DNA of 64,000 nt from Synergistetes bacterium HGW-Synergistetes-1 (GTDB taxonomy: Bacteria; Synergistota; Synergistia; Synergistales; Synergistaceae): positions 1 through 64,000 of the forward strand of contig PGXO01000010.1 in the NCBI GenBank assembly GCA_002839185.1. Reading direction: 5' to 3'. Shown piece after piece: positions 1 through 8,206 of this stretch. Positions within the stretch are counted from its first letter, which is position 1, and each line of letters starts with the position of its first letter. The notes below the pieces were generated by a model that was not told the DNA's origin, did no database searches, and worked only from the letters and a program-made list of their open reading frames with translations. Both the position numbers and the translations under genes were made by a program.

Positions 1-779
1 CATTTCGATCTGACCTATATCAAATATTATCACCTTTGGCCGTAACAAGCCACACAAAAAAATAGCAGTTGATCAAATTAACATACTATATGAATATATG
101 AAAAGACTATAGGGGGCAAACCTGGACTAAATGCGGCTGAGATACCGTTAAGACAGCCGGGGAGAGCACCGGCGGCAGCGATTGGCAAGCGTGGGCAAGC
201 GGTTGTTAAAGGCAGGCGGGGAGTGCATCCGCAGGGAATTTGCAGCCTTTGAGCTGTGGTGAATTCGCGACATTACAATAGTGAAGCTGCCGTAAAACCA
301 TCGGCGTGAAACTGTGGTGAAGCAATGGTGAAACGGTTGTAAGGGCATAAAGAGATCACTGTCGCTGGTAAATTAGCATCGCTTCGCATCGGCGACAGGG
401 TAGCTGTTTCTTCTGTCCTATCAGGTGTTATCCAGGCAAACAGAAGATTTAAAGAAGATGTAGAAGCCGAAGTTCAACTGGGGAAAAAAGTCGAAGATAT
501 CCCCGAATTTTTGGGTTTGTGAATTATGTAGGTCTTACCCCGCTGACCTGCTTTTATAAACCATATTTACATAAATTACGACGAATATATGATCAACAAT
601 AACACTTATTACGACGATATTTTGATTAAATTTTTACGTTAAATACGTAAAGAATTAGCATCGCTTCGCATCGCGGTGAACTCAGGATCTATGACCCAAT
701 TCTAAACGGCTTGAAGGGCCGCATATTCCCGGGGTGAAGGTAATGATAGAAATGTTAGATATGACCATAGGTCTTGCCC
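1..779. repeat. Non-coding stretch with dispersed repeat modules and a gene remnant
   Basis: About 121-380 holds a copy of a dispersed module seen again near 5186-5320 and, inverted, near 26838-26970. It carries short hairpin words such as GAATTTGCAGCC and a TGAAACGGTTGTA core. A 59-codon open frame without a start (343-522) ends in KVEDIPEFLGL and a TGA. It looks like the 3' remnant of a gene fused to repeat DNA; I do not recognise the parent. A second GCATCGCTTCGCATCGCGG word lies near 658-676. Between 523 and 650 the DNA is AT-rich and I see no gene. Confidence 0.6.
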
Positions 780-1766
780 TTATAGGTCTTCTTTATATGG
801 TGGCGTTTTTTTGAGATCTTCTCTGATTTTGCGGTACATAACGATCGGGCCGTCTCCGGGGAGGAGCTTTTCATCGGATCTTAATGCGGAAGCTTTGGGC
901 TTTTGTGTGATAACGATCCTCTTATCCTGCCTTTCGATTTTTATGTTCGCAAATTTGCCTATATAGGCAATAAAGCTGTTCAGTGGCCTGAAGCTTGTAG
1001 CTTTGCAGTAAAACCTGATGTAAAGGACGGTATTTTCATCATCAACGGGAGCAAAATAGATAATGACTTTAATCTTCTCGCTGATGTGGTTCACCCAGAC
1101 ATTGGGGAACATAAAGGAGACATGGGTATCCTTTATGACGCACTCTTCCGGCGACCGGGGCTTTTGCCCGTGATCCTGCTCGTTATTGGCGCTGGTGGTC
1201 AGGATCCCGTCTTCCCAGATCACCTTAGGGCCATTGACCAGGGTCTTGTTTCCTCTTCCGATGGTGCTTTTATGTACGAAAGGAAGATGCACTACATCCA
1301 ACTGGTTTTCAATGCATCTTGAATAGTGCGAGTTCCAGTGGTCTTCGACCTCGCTGAAGACGTAAGAATCATCGATCTCATTATCAAAGAACGGAAGATC
1401 CTGTTTGATTTTTTCCTCGTCGCCATACCACATATAGATGATGCCGTTTCCTTCCCTGACGGGGTAGTGCCTGACGTTATACCGACTGATGTCAGCGGCA
1501 GAGGATGTCCCATTTGCGGGAATAAAAGTACATTGGCCGATCTTATTAAATTCAAGTCCATGGAAAGGGCATTGGATGCAGTCATCCTTGACCTTGCCTA
1601 AGCTAAGCGCAGCGCCGCGATGGGTGCACTGGTCGACCACACAGCCAAGTTCGCCTTTGCTGTTTCTGAATAACGCCAGATCCAGACCCATACGTTTTAC
1701 GCCCGTGATCCGGTCAGCCTTGACTGCTTTTGATGGCAGTATTGCATACCACTGATTTGCGATCAT
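780..1766 (-). CDS. Rieske [2Fe-2S] non-heme iron oxygenase
   Basis: The product (328 aa) is a Rieske-type ring-hydroxylating or demethylating oxygenase. The N-terminal Rieske centre shows CTHRGA followed by CPFHGLEF (C-x-H...C-x2-H). The mononuclear iron site appears as NQLDVVHLPFVH (D-x2-H-x4-H). I chose the inner ATG beginning MIANQWYAIL because AGGGAG lies about 9 nt upstream; a longer frame starts at 1796. Family members need O2 and a reductase partner. No reductase is next door, so electrons must come from elsewhere. Its neighbours are repeat DNA, and its presence beside anaerobic-looking genes suggests acquisition. The substrate cannot be read from sequence; the pheophorbide/vanillate branch is only a guess. 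Confidence 0.85.
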   Translation of the reverse strand: MIANQWYAILPSKAVKADRITGVKRMGLDLALFRNSKGELGCVVDQCTHRGAALSLGKVKDDCIQCPFHGLEFNKIGQCTFIPANGTSSAADISRYNVRHYPVREGNGIIYMWYGDEEKIKQDLPFFDNEIDDSYVFSEVEDHWNSHYSRCIENQLDVVHLPFVHKSTIGRGNKTLVNGPKVIWEDGILTTSANNEQDHGQKPRSPEECVIKDTHVSFMFPNVWVNHISEKIKVIIYFAPVDDENTVLYIRFYCKATSFRPLNSFIAYIGKFANIKIERQDKRIVITQKPKASALRSDEKLLPGDGPIVMYRKIREDLKKTPPYKEDL

Positions 1767-1799
1767 TCCATAGGCTCCCTGCATAAAAATAGTCAACGA

Positions 1800-2055
1800 T
1801 CAGTGAATCAACTCTTTATTCTGTTTGTTGTAAGCTAAAAGTCCCGGTTTTGCAACGGAAAATCCCTCAAATTGAATAAAGGCTGTCGGATCAACGCCGG
1901 GAGGAGCATCCGCCGGGGAATTTGCAGCGTCTGCGCTGCGGAGAATTCGCGACATTTGTCGCCGGTGAATTTGCATTGTTTCGCATCGCGGTGAATTCAA
2001 GATTTATGACTGCCAATTAACCGATGAATGGTTCTTTCAGCAAATTCTCCGTGGC
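1800..2055. repeat. Dispersed palindromic repeat modules
   Basis: Gap between the Rieske gene and the DUF488 promoter region. It contains modules found elsewhere in the first 27 kb: AATTTGCAGCGTCTGCGCTGC with a flanking GAATTCGCGAC (compare 5191-5223 and 236-268) and the GCATTGTTTCGCATCGCGG word. I see no credible gene here. Confidence 0.6.
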
Positions 2056-2152
2056 TTGAAAAGCCACAATTTCCGGTGGGAATTGCATTTGAGGGGGATA
2101 GATTGGGAGCATTGTGATGACAAGGTCAAAAATATGTCTGTCAGGGTTTGTG

Positions 2153-2181
2153 TTGTCCGATGCTTACGGCTAGAGTATAAT
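2153..2181 (+). promoter_or_regulatory. Sigma-70-type promoter for the DUF488 gene
   Basis: TTGTCC (2153-2158) and a perfect TATAAT (2176-2181) are separated by exactly 17 bp. The GTG start at 2203 follows 21 bp later with GAGGTGG (2191-2197) as ribosome-binding site. This supports the short form of the gene over a longer upstream frame. Confidence 0.65.
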
Positions 2182-2202
2182 AACGACAACGAGGTGGTTC
2201 TG

Positions 2203-2694
2203 GTGAACACAATTTATACAATTGGATATCAAGGTGTAAATATTGAGGAGTTTATAAAATACTTAAAAAATAACAAAATCGAAGTTCTTGCCGATGTTCG
2301 GCAGCGGCCATATTCACGTAAGGCCGGATTTTCTAAACAAGCGCTTAACATCAAACTGTCGGAAGTTGGTATTGCCTATAAACATTTTGAAGCTTTGGGA
2401 TGTCCTGTTCAGATCAGAGATCAATACAAAGTTGATGCAAATTGGTCTGCTTACTGCGAAAGTTACAATAAATTTTTAGTCAATGAATCCATTATATTAG
2501 AATCACTTGCTTCATTTATCAAAAGCTTTCCCTGTGCGATCTTTTGTTTTGAAGCTAACGCGAATTTCTGTCACCGCTCGTTGATAGCAAAATCAATTGC
2601 ACTGATGCACCCTGAACTTACGATCAACAACTTGTCTTTTGAAAAACAACCTAAAAAAGAGACCCCTGTTCAGCTTCGCCTGTGCTGGTCTTAG
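2203..2694 (+). CDS. DUF488 family protein
   Basis: A 163-aa protein starting at GTG (VNTIYTIGYQG). DUF488 hallmarks are present: the N-terminal TIGYQG, the central DVRQRPYSRK loop and the CFEANANFCHRSL motif, with paired Cys and a CHR near the end. The biochemical role of the family is not settled. An open frame reaches back to 2056, but the promoter TATAAT at 2176-2181 and the GAGGTGG before the GTG favour this start. Its 3' end overlaps the convergent reading frame ending at 2651 by 44 bp. The gene sits alone between repeat-rich gaps, consistent with accessory DNA. Confidence 0.8.
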   Translation: MNTIYTIGYQGVNIEEFIKYLKNNKIEVLADVRQRPYSRKAGFSKQALNIKLSEVGIAYKHFEALGCPVQIRDQYKVDANWSAYCESYNKFLVNESIILESLASFIKSFPCAIFCFEANANFCHRSLIAKSIALMHPELTINNLSFEKQPKKETPVQLRLCWS

Positions 2695-3049
2695 GAGGAT
2701 ATAGGAGACTGACAGCGAGCCACTGGTTTGGGTGTTGGTGTATGTTACCTAAAAGTAACTTCAAGTCTCTTGTTTTCATATATGATTCCATTCGTGCCCT
2801 AAAAGGTTCTTGCCAGCCTTCTCCATTAGATTTTAAACAATTAAAGTACAAAGCCCCGCTTTCCCAATCAGTAATTTTAAGTTTGACTTCTCGGTCTTCA
2901 GTATCCGAAGTTTTTGCATTAAAAACATAATAGAAATCATAAGGGATCTTTCGAAGTGTGAATCTGGGCAGCCCGGCCTCTTGAGGAGTGAAAAGGGAAT
3001 TTTCATTCTCAAATATTTTGAATGAAGCAATGGGGGCAGACCTACACAA
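2651..3049 (-). pseudogene. Unrecognised protein, probably 5'-truncated
   Basis: An open frame of 132 codons convergent with the DUF488 gene, overlapping it by 44 bp. The protein reads like the C-terminal part of a soluble protein (FTLRKIPYDFYYVF, KLKITDWESGALYFN) and ends EAEQGSLF. The only upstream start is a TTG inside repeat-like DNA (CAATTG next to GGGGCAG, as in the repeat family), with no ribosome-binding site, so the original 5' end seems lost. I do not recognise the family. Pairing with DUF488 may reflect an old two-gene unit. Confidence 0.45.
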
Positions 3050-3177
3050 TTGACAGATCCAGAAAACTATTTGATCGCCGTCTTGTCCATTTGTTGATCA
3101 ATACTAGCGCGTGTTTCCCTTTGTGGTTTACTCACACATGTAATTTCAGCGATCAGGGAAAAGACAGGATGATATAA

Positions 3178-3216
3178 AACCCCCAACTGCTGAGGTTTAC
3201 TCGGCAGTTGGGGGTT
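3178..3216 (-). terminator. Strong hairpin, terminator-like on the minus strand
   Basis: AACCCCCAACTGC (3178-3190) pairs perfectly over 13 bp with GCAGTTGGGGGTT (3204-3216). On the minus strand the stem is followed by TTTTATAT. It lies downstream of the DUF3795 gene and could end its transcript. A remnant of an IS200/IS605-type subterminal hairpin is an alternative. The surrounding 3050-3378 has no convincing gene. Confidence 0.5.
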
Positions 3217-3378
3217 AATCGCGGCAAGATTGTTACTATAAGATAGATCTGACTTATGTTTAAGTATCAAAATTGGGTCTTCAAAGATTTTTTTGTTTTG
3301 ATCTTGGATAATTAAACAAGCTTTTTGCCAGCTTAATTTTTGGGTTATCCTGGACAGCAAGATCACCTGTCCATTGAC

Positions 3379-3822
3379 TCATATCTGAGGTCCTTTTCCA
3401 ATTACCATCTTGCCTCTGTAGTATTTATTTTTGAATTCAGCAGCATTATCGGCAAATTTTTCTAATCCCTGGCTTTGAATATATGAAAGATTGTAAACCT
3501 TCAAATTATGGGGCAGCTTATCTGCACGGTCAGCAGCAGGATTTAACTTAGGACAGGGATAATCTGCACATTCAAAACAAAAATTGACTTTTCGCTCCTG
3601 CGCACATTGATAGGTTTCACATTCTCCATCGATCGCCGGACAGTCCCCTTCTCCCATTCTGCATCCAGGACAAGACAGGCGTTCGGCACTTATACCCACA
3701 CTTACAAGATACTTCAACAATTGAGGATTTTCCTTAGCTTTGTGGCATTCGCATTCAGCACAATAAATACCACAGACTGCGGTCATTTCAAACACTTTAG
3801 ATGATTTATCCAATTCGTTCAT
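3379..3822 (-). CDS. DUF3795 cysteine-rich protein
   Basis: A 147-aa soluble protein with the cysteine pattern of DUF3795 proteins: CGIYCAECECH near residue 17, then CPGCRMGEGDCPA, CETYQC and CFECADYPCP. The cysteines probably bind zinc or another metal; the function is unknown. The ATG has a good ribosome-binding site (GGGGAGG, about 11 nt upstream). It is single-gene, with a strong hairpin downstream at 3178-3216. Confidence 0.8.
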   Translation of the reverse strand: MNELDKSSKVFEMTAVCGIYCAECECHKAKENPQLLKYLVSVGISAERLSCPGCRMGEGDCPAIDGECETYQCAQERKVNFCFECADYPCPKLNPAADRADKLPHNLKVYNLSYIQSQGLEKFADNAAEFKNKYYRGKMVIGKGPQI

Positions 3823-4089
3823 TTTAGAATCGACCTCCCCATCTAGTTATTACTATAATAATATTAACATCAAAGCTTATCTACACCCATGTATTTTCAT
3901 GGCACCAAAGGGAGACATGTAGATCACCATTGTCGTTGCGATAGTCGTTCTTGAAGGTGTGATCCTTCATTGCTGATATTCTAAATACGGGCATGATCGG
4001 CAAGAGGCCAGGAAAGGTGCATTTACCTGTGGTTTTTAATTGCCGGGGATAGTTTTTGAAACTTGCCGGCCGTTTAGGGGGCAATTGCA

Positions 4090-4260
4090 TTAAAAGGCTG
4101 TTAGCTCTTCGACCTGCATCAATTCATAGATCGTGTTTAATGTCCTATAGGCGTAAATATTGCAGGCGGTAGAGATTATAATGACTATCATTGAAATAAT
4201 TACGACTGCCCTGTAGATCTTCTCTTTCCTCTCCAACGGCATATCTTCAAACTTTTTCAT
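4090..4260 (-). CDS. Small membrane protein, 56 aa
   Basis: Short gene with a clear ribosome-binding site (GAGGT, 8 nt before ATG). The protein begins MKKFEDMPLERKEKIYR, a charged cytoplasmic start, then has one hydrophobic segment at about residues 18-36 (AVVIISMIVIII) and a polar tail ending EELTAF. One transmembrane helix, N-in, is likely. The TAA stop overlaps an ATG (TAATG) of a doubtful downstream frame (3881-4090). I do not recognise the family. The gene is divergent from the exported protein at 4414. Confidence 0.6.
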   Translation of the reverse strand: MKKFEDMPLERKEKIYRAVVIISMIVIIISTACNIYAYRTLNTIYELMQVEELTAF

Positions 4261-4413
4261 TAAGCACTACCTCTTCAATAGGATCACGACATAAATTGAT
4301 TATCCGCGAACTACGTGTTTTACCATTGCCGGAGCATTAGTGTGTGTTTGCCGATGCATAAATTCAGCAGAGGAGTACAATAAAATTTGATAGATTTGAA
4401 GGAGGAATATTAC

Positions 4414-4956
4414 ATGGATATGAAAAAACTTATAGTTACCATGTTGGTTTTTGCGATGCTGTTTGTTGCTCCCATTGCATCTTTTGCGGAAACAACAGAA
4501 ACTGTAGCTGTAACTACCGCTCAGGATGAAAATGTCGCAAACTCCATTTCAGAAACTTACAATATGACCGTTACCTCACAGGAGATAGCTGATCTGCATG
4601 CTGCATCTCTCGGTTACGGCGAGATATCAACAGCATATGGTATCTCTTCGCTGTCGGGTGTGACAGTTAGTGAGTTGCTTGGTATGAGGGCAGCTATGGG
4701 CTGGGGCGAGATAGCCGCAACTTACGGAGTGAAAGTCTCTGATGTTAACAGAAATACTCATGCCGTTGAAAATTCGCTTAAGAATATGGAGAAAGAAAAC
4801 AACAGGGCCTCAAATCAGAAGGGGCTAAATGCTGGTAACTCCAATAATTCCAATGCGGGCGGCAACTGCGGCGGTAATGGCAACGGCAACGGTGGCGGCA
4901 ACGGCGGCGGTAACGGCGACGGTAACGGCGGCGGTAACGGCGGCGGGAAAAAGTAA
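4414..4956 (+). CDS. Exported protein with two GYGE/GWGE repeats and a Gly/Asn-rich tail
   Basis: A 180-aa protein starting MDMKKLIVTM after GGAGG (8 nt spacing). It has a signal peptide with likely cleavage after ASFA. The middle holds two related motifs, LGYGEISTAYG and MGWGEIAATYGV, about 36 residues apart. The C-terminus from about residue 143 is low complexity (GNGNGNGGGNGGG type with a lone Cys) and ends GKK. Such tails are typical of flexible surface or wall-associated regions. No enzyme motif is visible and the function is unknown. A clear terminator follows at 5024. Confidence 0.75.
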   Translation: MDMKKLIVTMLVFAMLFVAPIASFAETTETVAVTTAQDENVANSISETYNMTVTSQEIADLHAASLGYGEISTAYGISSLSGVTVSELLGMRAAMGWGEIAATYGVKVSDVNRNTHAVENSLKNMEKENNRASNQKGLNAGNSNNSNAGGNCGGNGNGNGGGNGGGNGDGNGGGNGGGKK

Positions 4957-5023
4957 CCTTTTCTGCTATAACAAGTAACTGTACAAAGGTTATACTTTTG
5001 GACGGTTTATAGGTTTGACATCA

Positions 5024-5057
5024 GGGGTTTTTGGCTTTTGCCAAAGACCCCTTTTTT
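5024..5057 (+). terminator. Rho-independent terminator
   Basis: GGGG...TTGGC (from 5024) pairs with GCCAA...CCCC and is followed by TTTTTT. It ends the transcript of the exported Gly/Asn-rich protein gene. Confidence 0.85.
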
Positions 5058-5059
5058 GC

Positions 5060-5480
5060 AGCACCATAGTGGAAAGGCCTTCAGACAGATCGCTTGACCA
5101 CTCCCCAACTGTTTCACGCGACCGCATTTGTCACAGTTTCACGATTCTATAGGCAATGAAGGGATCTGCCGCGTCTACGCGACGGGGAATTTGCAGCCTC
5201 AAGGCTGCGGTGAATTCGCGACTTTACAATGGTGAAGCTGCCGGAAAACCATCGGCGTGAAACTATAGTCAAGCAGTAGTGAAACGGTTGTAGTGGCATG
5301 AAGAGATCGTCTTCGCTGGAGAATTTGCCTGACTGAGTCAGGCGGAGAATTAATGATTTAAGGGCAAATTAAACGCTGAATAGTCCCTTCAGCAAATTCA
5401 ACACGAGTGTTTTTCTCGTAAATTCACCCAAGTGCATTTCTAGCATATTCCCCGCGGCTTGAAAAGCCGCAGCCCCCACA
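5060..5480. repeat. Block of dispersed palindromic repeat modules
   Basis: The block between the terminator and the XRE operon holds an inverted copy of the CTGTTTCACGCGACCG module (about 5107-5150), a copy of the GAATTTGCAGCC...GAATTCGCGAC module (5189-5223) and the TGAAACGGTTGTA core (5279-5292). Small hairpin words GCCTGACTGAGTCAGGC (5328-5344) and GCGGCTTGAAAAGCCGC (5454-5470) follow. The same modules occur at 121-380, 20800-20880, 22690-22800 and 26510-27110. No gene is seen. Confidence 0.7.
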
Positions 5481-5567
5481 TAAGGCGTGTCATAAAATTT
5501 AATTAAATTACTATTGTTTTTATGACAAACGAAGCATATAATAATGACGATGGAAAGGATGAGTGAT

Positions 5568-5912
5568 ATGAGTAAAATTAATATGATCGCTGAACGGATA
5601 AAAGAATTTCGGAAGAACAGTGGATTGAGTCAAGCTAATATCGCCTGTTTCCTTGGTGTTGATCAAAGCCTGATCTCAAAAGCTGAAAATGGCGAACGCA
5701 GCCTTTCGGTGGAGATGCTTGAAAAACTTGCTGCTCTGTACGGAGTAAGTATGTTGGACTTTGAAGAAGACTCTTTGCCGGTCAGCCCGCTTAAATTTGC
5801 TTTGCGGGCAGGAGAACTGACAACAGTAGATATGGAGGCTGTCAGTGCAATAAATCGCATCGCACTCAACTCTGAATTTATGGCTGATTTGCTTGCAGGA
5901 GAGCAAAGATGA
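5568..5912 (+). CDS. XRE-family transcriptional regulator
   Basis: A 114-aa protein with an N-terminal Cro/C1-type helix-turn-helix (RIKEFRKNSGLSQANIACFL...DQSLISKAENGERSL, about residues 9-50), followed by a short C-terminal segment. The start at 5568 has GGAAAGG 9 nt upstream; upstream in-frame ATGs at 5559 and 5544 are less well placed. The stop overlaps the ATG of the metallopeptidase gene by 4 bp, so the two are translationally coupled. In XRE/ImmA pairs the XRE protein usually represses its own operon and is cut by the protease. With the PIN gene it forms a three-gene unit resembling a toxin-antitoxin system. Confidence 0.85.
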   Translation: MSKINMIAERIKEFRKNSGLSQANIACFLGVDQSLISKAENGERSLSVEMLEKLAALYGVSMLDFEEDSLPVSPLKFALRAGELTTVDMEAVSAINRIALNSEFMADLLAGEQR

Positions 5913-6670
5913 TCTGCACTGCCGATATTATGACAAAATCAATTAAACTTAGAACGAAACTTGGCGAAGATGCCAATTCACCCATTGATATTTTTGCACT
6001 TGCGCAGGACATCGAACAACTAACGATCGTCTATTATCCGATGGGTGAAAATCTAAGCGGGATCTGCCTGAAAGGTGCTGCCGGCAATAATGTCATAGCG
6101 ATCAATTCTTTGATGACCGTAGGGCGGCAGCGCTTTTCATTAGCCCACGAGTTGTACCATTTATATTTCGATAAGAATATGACAGCGGTTTGTGCCCAAA
6201 AAATCGGTATGGGTCAGGAAACCGAGAAAGAGGCAGACTTGTTTGCGTCCTATTTCCTCATGCCGGCTGCGGCACTTCAAACAAAGGTTGAAATGCTGAA
6301 AGCAAAAAACAACAGCGATGATCTTTCAATTCATGATGTGATCAGATTAGAGCAGTATTTTCAAGTCAGCCATCAGGCTGCTGTCATACGTCTTAGGCAA
6401 GACAAGCTGCTGAATGCAGATGCAGCTGATGCGATGATGTCGGAAGGTGTCCGGCGATTTGCGGAAAGCATGGGATACAGTACCGAGCTCTACAAACCAC
6501 TGCCTGCCGAAAAACAGTATATGACTTATGGCAATTATATCGACCAGGCGGAACAAGTTTTAAAAAGAGGACTAGTCTCTGATGGAAAATATGAAGAGTT
6601 GCTCCTCACTGCATTTCGCTCTGATCTGGTTTATGGCGGCAATGAAGAAGGTGAGGAAGTAATTGACTGA
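5909..6670 (+). CDS. ImmA/IrrE-family metallopeptidase
   Basis: A 253-aa soluble zinc protease. The HExxH site is HELYHLYF at about residues 80-87, followed by EKEADLFASYFLMP, the expected third-ligand region. Family members cleave an XRE repressor to derepress a mobile or stress locus; the adjacent XRE gene is the natural substrate (inference). ATG overlaps the XRE stop (ATGA). The 3' end overlaps the PIN gene start by 8 bp, giving one tight operon. The C-terminal 90 residues have no obvious motif. Confidence 0.85.
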   Translation: MICTADIMTKSIKLRTKLGEDANSPIDIFALAQDIEQLTIVYYPMGENLSGICLKGAAGNNVIAINSLMTVGRQRFSLAHELYHLYFDKNMTAVCAQKIGMGQETEKEADLFASYFLMPAAALQTKVEMLKAKNNSDDLSIHDVIRLEQYFQVSHQAAVIRLRQDKLLNADAADAMMSEGVRRFAESMGYSTELYKPLPAEKQYMTYGNYIDQAEQVLKRGLVSDGKYEELLLTAFRSDLVYGGNEEGEEVID

Positions 6671-7193
6671 GCCTCTCTTCTTTGATAATGACTGCCTTTC
6701 AGCTTTTTTGTGGACCGGAGACGAAAGTCTTCTCGTAAAACTTTACCTGGGAAGAATTATGATCTCCATGCATGTTTACATAGAGCTTTCCTCTCCCGGC
6801 GTAGAGCACCTTCGGAGACGAGTCGATTTGTTGTTAAGTTCAGGTAATGCCGTGCAAATATCAATAGAGTCCGACACGAAAGCATATACCATTTATCGCA
6901 AGCTCACCTCAGAACCGGATGCAGGGCATAAAATTATCGGTAAGGGAGAGGCTGCCGCGATCGCACTTGCCAAATGCAACGATGGGATCCTGGCAAGCAA
7001 TAACCTAAAAGACATTGCCGATTATGTGAGTGATTATGGCTTACAACACCTCACAACAGGTGACATCCTCAAAGAGGCGTTGGAACGCGGCTTTATAGAT
7101 GAGGTACAGGGCAATTTGATCTGGAGTAAAATGTTGGCAAAACGGCGAAAACTTGGGTTTGTCTCTTTTTCAGATTTTCTTGCCGCCAATTAG
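6663..7193 (+). CDS. PIN-domain protein (VapC-like, DUF3368 type)
   Basis: A 176-aa PIN-fold putative RNase. Acidic residues sit where a PIN active site expects them: FFDNDCLSAFLW at the N-terminus, GKGEAAAIALA in the middle and SNNLKDIADY towards the C-terminus. The start is a TTG that overlaps the upstream stop by 8 bp, so translation is coupled to the metallopeptidase. With XRE and ImmA it suggests a toxin controlled by a protease-sensitive repressor. The end reads LAAN with a TAG inside CAATTAGGGGGATTTGCAG, which resembles the repeat family, so the 3' end may have been captured by a repeat. Confidence 0.75.
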   Translation: MTEPLFFDNDCLSAFLWTGDESLLVKLYLGRIMISMHVYIELSSPGVEHLRRRVDLLLSSGNAVQISIESDTKAYTIYRKLTSEPDAGHKIIGKGEAAAIALAKCNDGILASNNLKDIADYVSDYGLQHLTTGDILKEALERGFIDEVQGNLIWSKMLAKRRKLGFVSFSDFLAAN

Positions 7194-7253
7194 GGGGATT
7201 TGCAGCGTCTGCCTATCTTTACGACTGCTGTGCCGCAGGGGTGACTATGGCAG

Positions 7254-8135
7254 TCATGTTTGCATGGGTGAGGGTAAGGCCGGTTTTTTCTTATCTTTAA
7301 GTATTTCCCCAATGTATGTTGAACCCAATATAAGGATCCCGCCGATGATTTGAAGGACGGTCAGTTTCTCTCCGATGAAGATCACGCTGAATAAGATGCC
7401 GAATAAGGGCTCCAGGTAACTGTAGAGTACTATTTCAAGATATTTCATCTGTGTGGTCAGGGAGAAGAATATGGTATAGACGATACCGGTATGCAATACG
7501 CCTAACAGAATGGTATAAATGACTGCCGCAGCATCCAGATCCCGAACCGTTAATATATTCCCTTCTGCCAGTACAAATGGCAGTAAAACGATCATCGCTG
7601 CAGATATTTGTACGAAAGTCCCGGTTTGATTATCCACCCTGGATCTTATGCTCCGGTTAATAAGGATAATTGTTGCATAGAGCATTCCTGAAACTGCACT
7701 GAGTGCCATTCCCAAGTACCCGTATCCCTCTGACAGATTTTGTCCGACGATCATAAACAGCCCCAGAAATGAGAAGAAAACCACAGCGATTTGAATCTTT
7801 GAAATGGTCTCTTTCAGTAAAAGGGGGGCGGCTATCATCACATAGACCGGACACATGTTATAGATGATCACAGCTGATGAGATACTTGTATGCTTATATC
7901 CATAGAATAAAGTCAGCCAGCCAAAGCCCAATAACGAGCCCGAAATGATGTAAGGCTTTAAAAGCCGCCATTCCACCTTTTCAGTCTTTTTCATTTTCAA
8001 TACCGCAAAAAGAACCGGCAGCGCGATCAATGCCCTTAGGAAAGCCAGGCTCAGCGCAGACAATGGAATGGATCTTGTAAAAACTCCCAAACTGCCCCAT
8101 ATGACCATAACAAGAACTAATTTGATTCTGTTCAT
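7254..8135 (-). CDS. DMT-superfamily transporter (EamA domain)
   Basis: A 293-aa integral membrane protein with about ten hydrophobic helices in two EamA halves. It begins MNRIKLVLVMVIWGSLGVFT and includes WLTLFYGYKHTSISSAV at the end of the first repeat. The start at 8135 follows AAGGAG with good spacing; a longer frame begins at 8174. Such proteins export amino acids or metabolites; the substrate is not readable. It lies 71 bp downstream of an AraC-type regulator on the same strand and is probably co-transcribed with it or controlled by it. Confidence 0.85.
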   Translation of the reverse strand: MNRIKLVLVMVIWGSLGVFTRSIPLSALSLAFLRALIALPVLFAVLKMKKTEKVEWRLLKPYIISGSLLGFGWLTLFYGYKHTSISSAVIIYNMCPVYVMIAAPLLLKETISKIQIAVVFFSFLGLFMIVGQNLSEGYGYLGMALSAVSGMLYATIILINRSIRSRVDNQTGTFVQISAAMIVLLPFVLAEGNILTVRDLDAAAVIYTILLGVLHTGIVYTIFFSLTTQMKYLEIVLYSYLEPLFGILFSVIFIGEKLTVLQIIGGILILGSTYIGEILKDKKKPALPSPMQT

Positions 8136-8206
8136 AAGCTCACTCCTTATATTCAGCTGCGTCAAGGTTAGCAAATATTAAGGAGCTGTATTGTATAAAA
8201 TTGACA

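Noticed and set aside
3067-3366. 99-codon minus-strand ORF
   Set aside because: It runs through the perfect 13-bp hairpin at 3178-3216 and has no ribosome-binding site or family features.
3881-4090. 69-codon minus-strand ORF overlapping the small membrane protein stop (TAATG)
   Set aside because: No ribosome-binding site of its own, no recognisable domain or membrane segment; coupling to the upstream gene is possible but not supported.
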